Shown here one piece after another: positions 61,390 through 64,000 of a DNA stretch of 64,000 nt. Under the pieces are notes generated by a model. The model saw nothing but the letters and a program-made list of their open reading frames with translations. It was not told the origin of the DNA and searched no databases. The position numbers were made by a program, and so were the translations under genes. How positions within the stretch are numbered: the stretch's first letter is position 1; every line of letters begins with the position of its first letter. This stretch comes from Paenibacillus_AB hodogayensis (GTDB lineage: Bacteria; Bacillota; Bacilli; Paenibacillales; NBRC-103111): assembly GCF_039536325.1 (NCBI RefSeq), contig NZ_BAAAYO010000006.1:372001-436000 (forward strand), read 5' to 3'.

Positions 61390-62418
61390 TTACCGACCGT
61401 CGCTTTCGCCGAAGCGGTCCGGCGCCACCGCGCGCCCTTCGGCGGCAGACGCATAAGCCGCCTCCATCAGCTGCGTCAACGCCAAGCCTTGCTCCGCCGT
61501 AATCGACGGCTTTTTACTGTACAGAACGTAATCAGCCCATTGGTCGAGCGGCGACGACAATCCCGGCGGCAGCTTGTCCGGCCGCACCCAACCGGCATGG
61601 GACGCGGCGGGCAGCAGATCGCTGCGCAGCATCGTCTCATTGCCGATGAGCAGACAGCCCTTCGTTCCGTATACTTCCAGAAGAGCCGGACAATAGCGGC
61701 TCGCAAAGCCCGCCTCGACGACCGCCAATACTCCTTTCGGATAAAGCAGCGTGACGACGGCGTTGTCCTCGACCTCACGCTCGGTGACGTAGCCGAATTG
61801 GGCGGAGACGGTTTCCGGCATGCCCAATAATTCGTGGACGATCCCCATCGGATGGCACCCCAGATCGATCAGAGCGCCGCCGCCGCATTCGGTTTTATCG
61901 AAAAAATGCGCCGGCAGCCAGCCGTCCGGCGCGCCTTCCCGAGGCAGCGCCCCGTCGTGGGCGAGCCGGGCGCGCACCAGCGTAACCTCCCCCAGCAAAC
62001 CTTCGTCGATCACCGACTTGGCGTACACCGTTCTGCTGTCGCCCAGCCTCGGCAGCGAGACGATCAGCTTCACTCCGCTTCGCTCCACAGCCTCCAAAAT
62101 CCGCTTGGCGTCCGCCGTTCGCAGAGCCAACACCTTTTCCGTAAAAATATGCTTCCCCGCCTCGGCAGCGGCTAAGATGATTTCCGGATGCAGAAGGGAA
62201 GGGGCGTTGACGACGACCGCATCGATATCGGGATTCGCCAGGACATCCTCCAGCTTGTCGACAAACGGAACGTCAAGCTGCTTCGCCATTTCCCGGCCGC
62301 GCTCGGCGGATTCGTCCCACACCGCAGCGACGGCGCAATCGCTGCGCTCGCTCAGCTGCCGGGCGTACCCTCTGGCGTGCACATGCCAAAAGCTCAACAC
62401 AGCTGTTCTAAGCACCAT
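61390..62418 (-). CDS. Gfo/Idh/MocA family oxidoreductase (1)
   Basis: A 342-residue NAD(P)-dependent dehydrogenase. The Rossmann part has VLSFWHVHARGYARQL and VVVNAPSLLHPEIILAAAEAGKHIFTEKVLA (the EKP-type motif, here EKV), and the C-terminal part has GGGALIDLGCHPMGIVHELLG with the active-site His. Family enzymes oxidise or epimerise sugars and cyclitols. ATG 62418 has GAGGAGGGAGG upstream and overlaps the stop of the preceding gene by one base. The glycine-rich nucleotide loop GxGxxG is altered to SFWHVH, so cofactor binding may be unusual. Confidence 0.85.
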   Translation of the reverse strand: MVLRTAVLSFWHVHARGYARQLSERSDCAVAAVWDESAERGREMAKQLDVPFVDKLEDVLANPDIDAVVVNAPSLLHPEIILAAAEAGKHIFTEKVLALRTADAKRILEAVERSGVKLIVSLPRLGDSRTVYAKSVIDEGLLGEVTLVRARLAHDGALPREGAPDGWLPAHFFDKTECGGGALIDLGCHPMGIVHELLGMPETVSAQFGYVTEREVEDNAVVTLLYPKGVLAVVEAGFASRYCPALLEVYGTKGCLLIGNETMLRSDLLPAASHAGWVRPDKLPPGLSSPLDQWADYVLYSKKPSITAEQGLALTQLMEAAYASAAEGRAVAPDRFGESDGR

Positions 62419-63419
62419 CACGCCTCCCTCCTCGCCGCGCCGGTTTCCGGCGCCGAAACATGATATCCCGCGGACGCATAGATCTCTTCGGTGAAGCGGA
62501 CGACCTTCAGCGCATATTCGCCGGGTACAACCACCTCGTGCTTGCCCCTGATCGCGTCGACGAAGCTTCGGTCCGGGTCCGTAACGGCTTCGGGCAACGC
62601 CGGCTCGATCGGCTCTTGCCCATTCAGATGAAGGGTGACGCTGCCGTTGTCGTAAAAGATGCCTCCCCGCTCTCCGATAAAAGCGTAAGCTTCCTTCAGC
62701 TTGGACAGCGGCGCCAGACCGATCACATTCATGCTGCCGACCGCCCCTTCGGCGAATCGGATCGCGGTCAGCGTATCGACCTCGACGGGGGCGCCGTGGC
62801 ATTCCAGTTGAACGGATAGCTGCGTCGGCGTCAGCCCCGTCGTCCAAAGCAGGACGTCGATAATATGACTGCCGGAATCCATCAGCATACCTCCCCCGGA
62901 CAGCTCGGGCCGCTGTCTCCACGTCCCTTCCTGCGCTCGTTTCCAATCCTGATGCAGCGCTGCCGTCACCGATGTAAGCTTGCCGATGACCCCATCGGCA
63001 ATCGCCGAGCGGATATACATGAACGGCGGCAAAAAGTGGCGCTGAAACGACACTTGCAGCACTTTGCCGTGCCCAGCCGCACAGGCGATCAGCTCCTCCG
63101 CCTCCTTCGAGGAACAGGTCATCGGCTTCTCGATCAGCACGTGCATGCCCGCCTCAAGCGATTGCCGGGCATGCCGGAAGTGCATCGTATGCGGCGAGCA
63201 GATCAGAACCGCATCCAGCTCGCCGTTTTTCAGCATGTCGGCATAATCGTCGTATTCCTCCGCTCCGTTCAACGAGAACTTTTGTTTGAGCGCCTGTCTG
63301 CCCCCTTGAACCGGATCGGCCAGCGCGGCGATGTGTACCCCGTCGAGACGGGACAGCCGCAGAGCGTGACCATGCGCGATATTGCCGCAGCCGATAAAGC
63401 CTATGCGCAACGTTTTCAT
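62418..63419 (-). CDS. Gfo/Idh/MocA family oxidoreductase (2)
   Basis: A 333-residue dehydrogenase with the usual GFIGCGNIAHGHA nucleotide loop (residues 7-19), the EKPM motif (LIEKPMTCSSKEAEELI) and the catalytic GGGMLMDSGSHIIDVLL. It is the first gene of the operon and joins the second by a one-base overlap. The pair may work one after the other on the uronic or unsaturated sugars released by the heparinase-like proteins. The start ATG 63419 follows an AAAGG-type site (weak). Confidence 0.92.
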   Translation of the reverse strand: MKTLRIGFIGCGNIAHGHALRLSRLDGVHIAALADPVQGGRQALKQKFSLNGAEEYDDYADMLKNGELDAVLICSPHTMHFRHARQSLEAGMHVLIEKPMTCSSKEAEELIACAAGHGKVLQVSFQRHFLPPFMYIRSAIADGVIGKLTSVTAALHQDWKRAQEGTWRQRPELSGGGMLMDSGSHIIDVLLWTTGLTPTQLSVQLECHGAPVEVDTLTAIRFAEGAVGSMNVIGLAPLSKLKEAYAFIGERGGIFYDNGSVTLHLNGQEPIEPALPEAVTDPDRSFVDAIRGKHEVVVPGEYALKVVRFTEEIYASAGYHVSAPETGAARREA

Positions 63420-63457
63420 ACCTTTTCCCCCTTCGTTTCGTTTCGATCATGATGCCC

Positions 63458-63486
63458 ATTATACAAACCCGATCGGGGGCGGACAA
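63458..63486 (-). promoter_or_regulatory. Sigma-A promoter of the Gfo/Idh-heparinase operon
   Basis: On the minus strand TTGTCC (63486-63481), a 17-base spacer and TATAAT (63463-63458) form a good promoter about 40 bases before the ATG at 63419. The spacer contains the perfect palindrome CCCGATCGGG (63468-63477). The divergent LysR gene starts at 63726, and the 240 bases between are otherwise empty apart from a TATGAT -10-like box near 63632-63637 on the plus strand. Confidence 0.7.
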
Positions 63487-63725
63487 TGCACTCTGATGCT
63501 CTCCGTCAGTACTTTCATGACCCTCGGGAAAAAAGCAAATTGAAGGCGGCGGAACCGTCACCAGAGTACCAATCGGCCGAATCGCGCAAAAAAACGCCGA
63601 TAACCCTTTATAGGAAGAACGAACTTCGTATATGATGAATACGAGAGAATCAAAAAACGCGATTGCCATTCGCCTGCCGGCACCCGTCCCGGGATGGCCG
63701 GCCGAATCAGGAGGAACATACCGGA

Positions 63726-64000
63726 ATGGAATTCAGGCAGCTTCAATACGCCATCCAAATCGCCGCAGACAAAAACTTTTCACGAGCTGCGGAAAAACTG
63801 CATATCGCGCAGCCTTCGTTGAGCCAGCAGTTGTCCAAGCTGGAAAAAGAGCTGGGCGTCCTGCTGTTTCACCGCAATACGAATTCCGTCGAGCTGACGC
63901 ACGCCGGCTCTTTATTTGTGGACAAAGCCCAGAAGATCGTCGATATGCTCGGCGAAATCCGCCAGGAGATGGACGATATATCCCAACTGCGCAAGGGTAG
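63726..64000 (+). CDS. LysR family transcriptional regulator (partial, cut by window end)
   Basis: The first 91 residues of a LysR regulator: MEFRQLQYAIQIAADKNFSRAAEKLHIAQPSLSQQLSKLEKELGVLLFHRN, the full N-terminal winged HTH, then the linker helix DKAQKIVDML. ATG 63726 has AGGAGGAAC upstream. It is divergent from the Gfo/Idh operon, the usual arrangement in which a LysR protein controls its neighbour. The C-terminal ligand-binding domain is outside the window. Confidence 0.92.
   Translation, partial: MEFRQLQYAIQIAADKNFSRAAEKLHIAQPSLSQQLSKLEKELGVLLFHRNTNSVELTHAGSLFVDKAQKIVDMLGEIRQEMDDISQLRKG

Noticed and set aside
1..64000. Mobile elements, prophage, CRISPR arrays, tRNA and rRNA genes
   Set aside because: No transposase, integrase or phage structural genes, no regularly spaced direct repeats with unique spacers, and no cloverleaf or rRNA segments were recognised.

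Overview
The window looks like a chromosomal segment of a Paenibacillus-type, endospore-forming Bacillota. It is moderately GC-rich, with strong GGAGG-type ribosome binding sites and frequent TTG/GTG starts. It carries sporulation or cell-envelope genes (ytaF, a LysM-GH18 cortex-lytic enzyme, a GerMN lipoprotein, an SLH-domain surface protein, an AMIN/Amidase_3 autolysin) and a Gram-positive topoisomerase IV pair. I saw no tRNA, rRNA, CRISPR array, transposase or phage module.

Layout. 1-3.6 kb: a DUF3977 gene, a MarR regulator with two matching operator-like sites, a DUF1772 membrane protein, a GNAT acetyltransferase, a P-loop kinase-like protein and an EAL phosphodiesterase. 3.7-11.5 kb: Bcr/CflA and TauE transporters, a LexA-box-controlled WYL-like gene with a frameshifted small partner, a GDPD, a lone TarJ-like dehydrogenase, a DUF4184 membrane protein behind a dyad-covered sigma-A promoter, a kinase-like protein and a secreted NlpC/P60 enzyme. 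11.5-19.5 kb: a YkoG/YkoH-like two-component system whose receiver has Asn at the phosphoacceptor position, a PAP2 phosphatase, an RlmI-like methyltransferase, an HTH-DUF1232 protein, ytaF, a RodA-like protein and a second MarR. 19.6-33.3 kb: parC/parE, an ABC-2 exporter, an SGNH hydrolase, the cortex-lytic enzyme and a BmrC/BmrD-type heterodimeric exporter. 33.6-46.7 kb: a giant two-headed dynamin-like GTPase, nth, the SLH protein, GerMN, the amidase and leuCD.

46.9-64 kb is an accessory polysaccharide-utilization locus, the most interesting part. A cre-controlled minus-strand operon encodes a solute-binding lipoprotein and a secreted heparinase II/III-like protein of about 1260 aa. Divergent from it are an FAD oxidoreductase and a 955-residue GH31-like protein whose last 100 residues are an AraC-type DNA-binding domain. 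In this GH31 module both catalytic aspartates appear replaced (Cys345, Gly412), which suggests a glycosidase converted into an intracellular sugar sensor and regulator. A converging operon encodes two Gfo/Idh/MocA oxidoreductases and a second heparinase II/III paralogue without a signal peptide. A LysR gene, cut by the window end, diverges from it. My reading is outside depolymerization, capture by the lipoprotein, inside processing by the cytosolic paralogue and redox enzymes, and control by CcpA plus the GH31-AraC protein. The sugar is unknown and no permease genes are present.

Two interspersed repeat families also stand out. One forms tandem 41-42 bp hairpin units placed directly before the Shine-Dalgarno sequence of two unrelated genes. 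The other begins at the stop codon of two genes and carries a hairpin.
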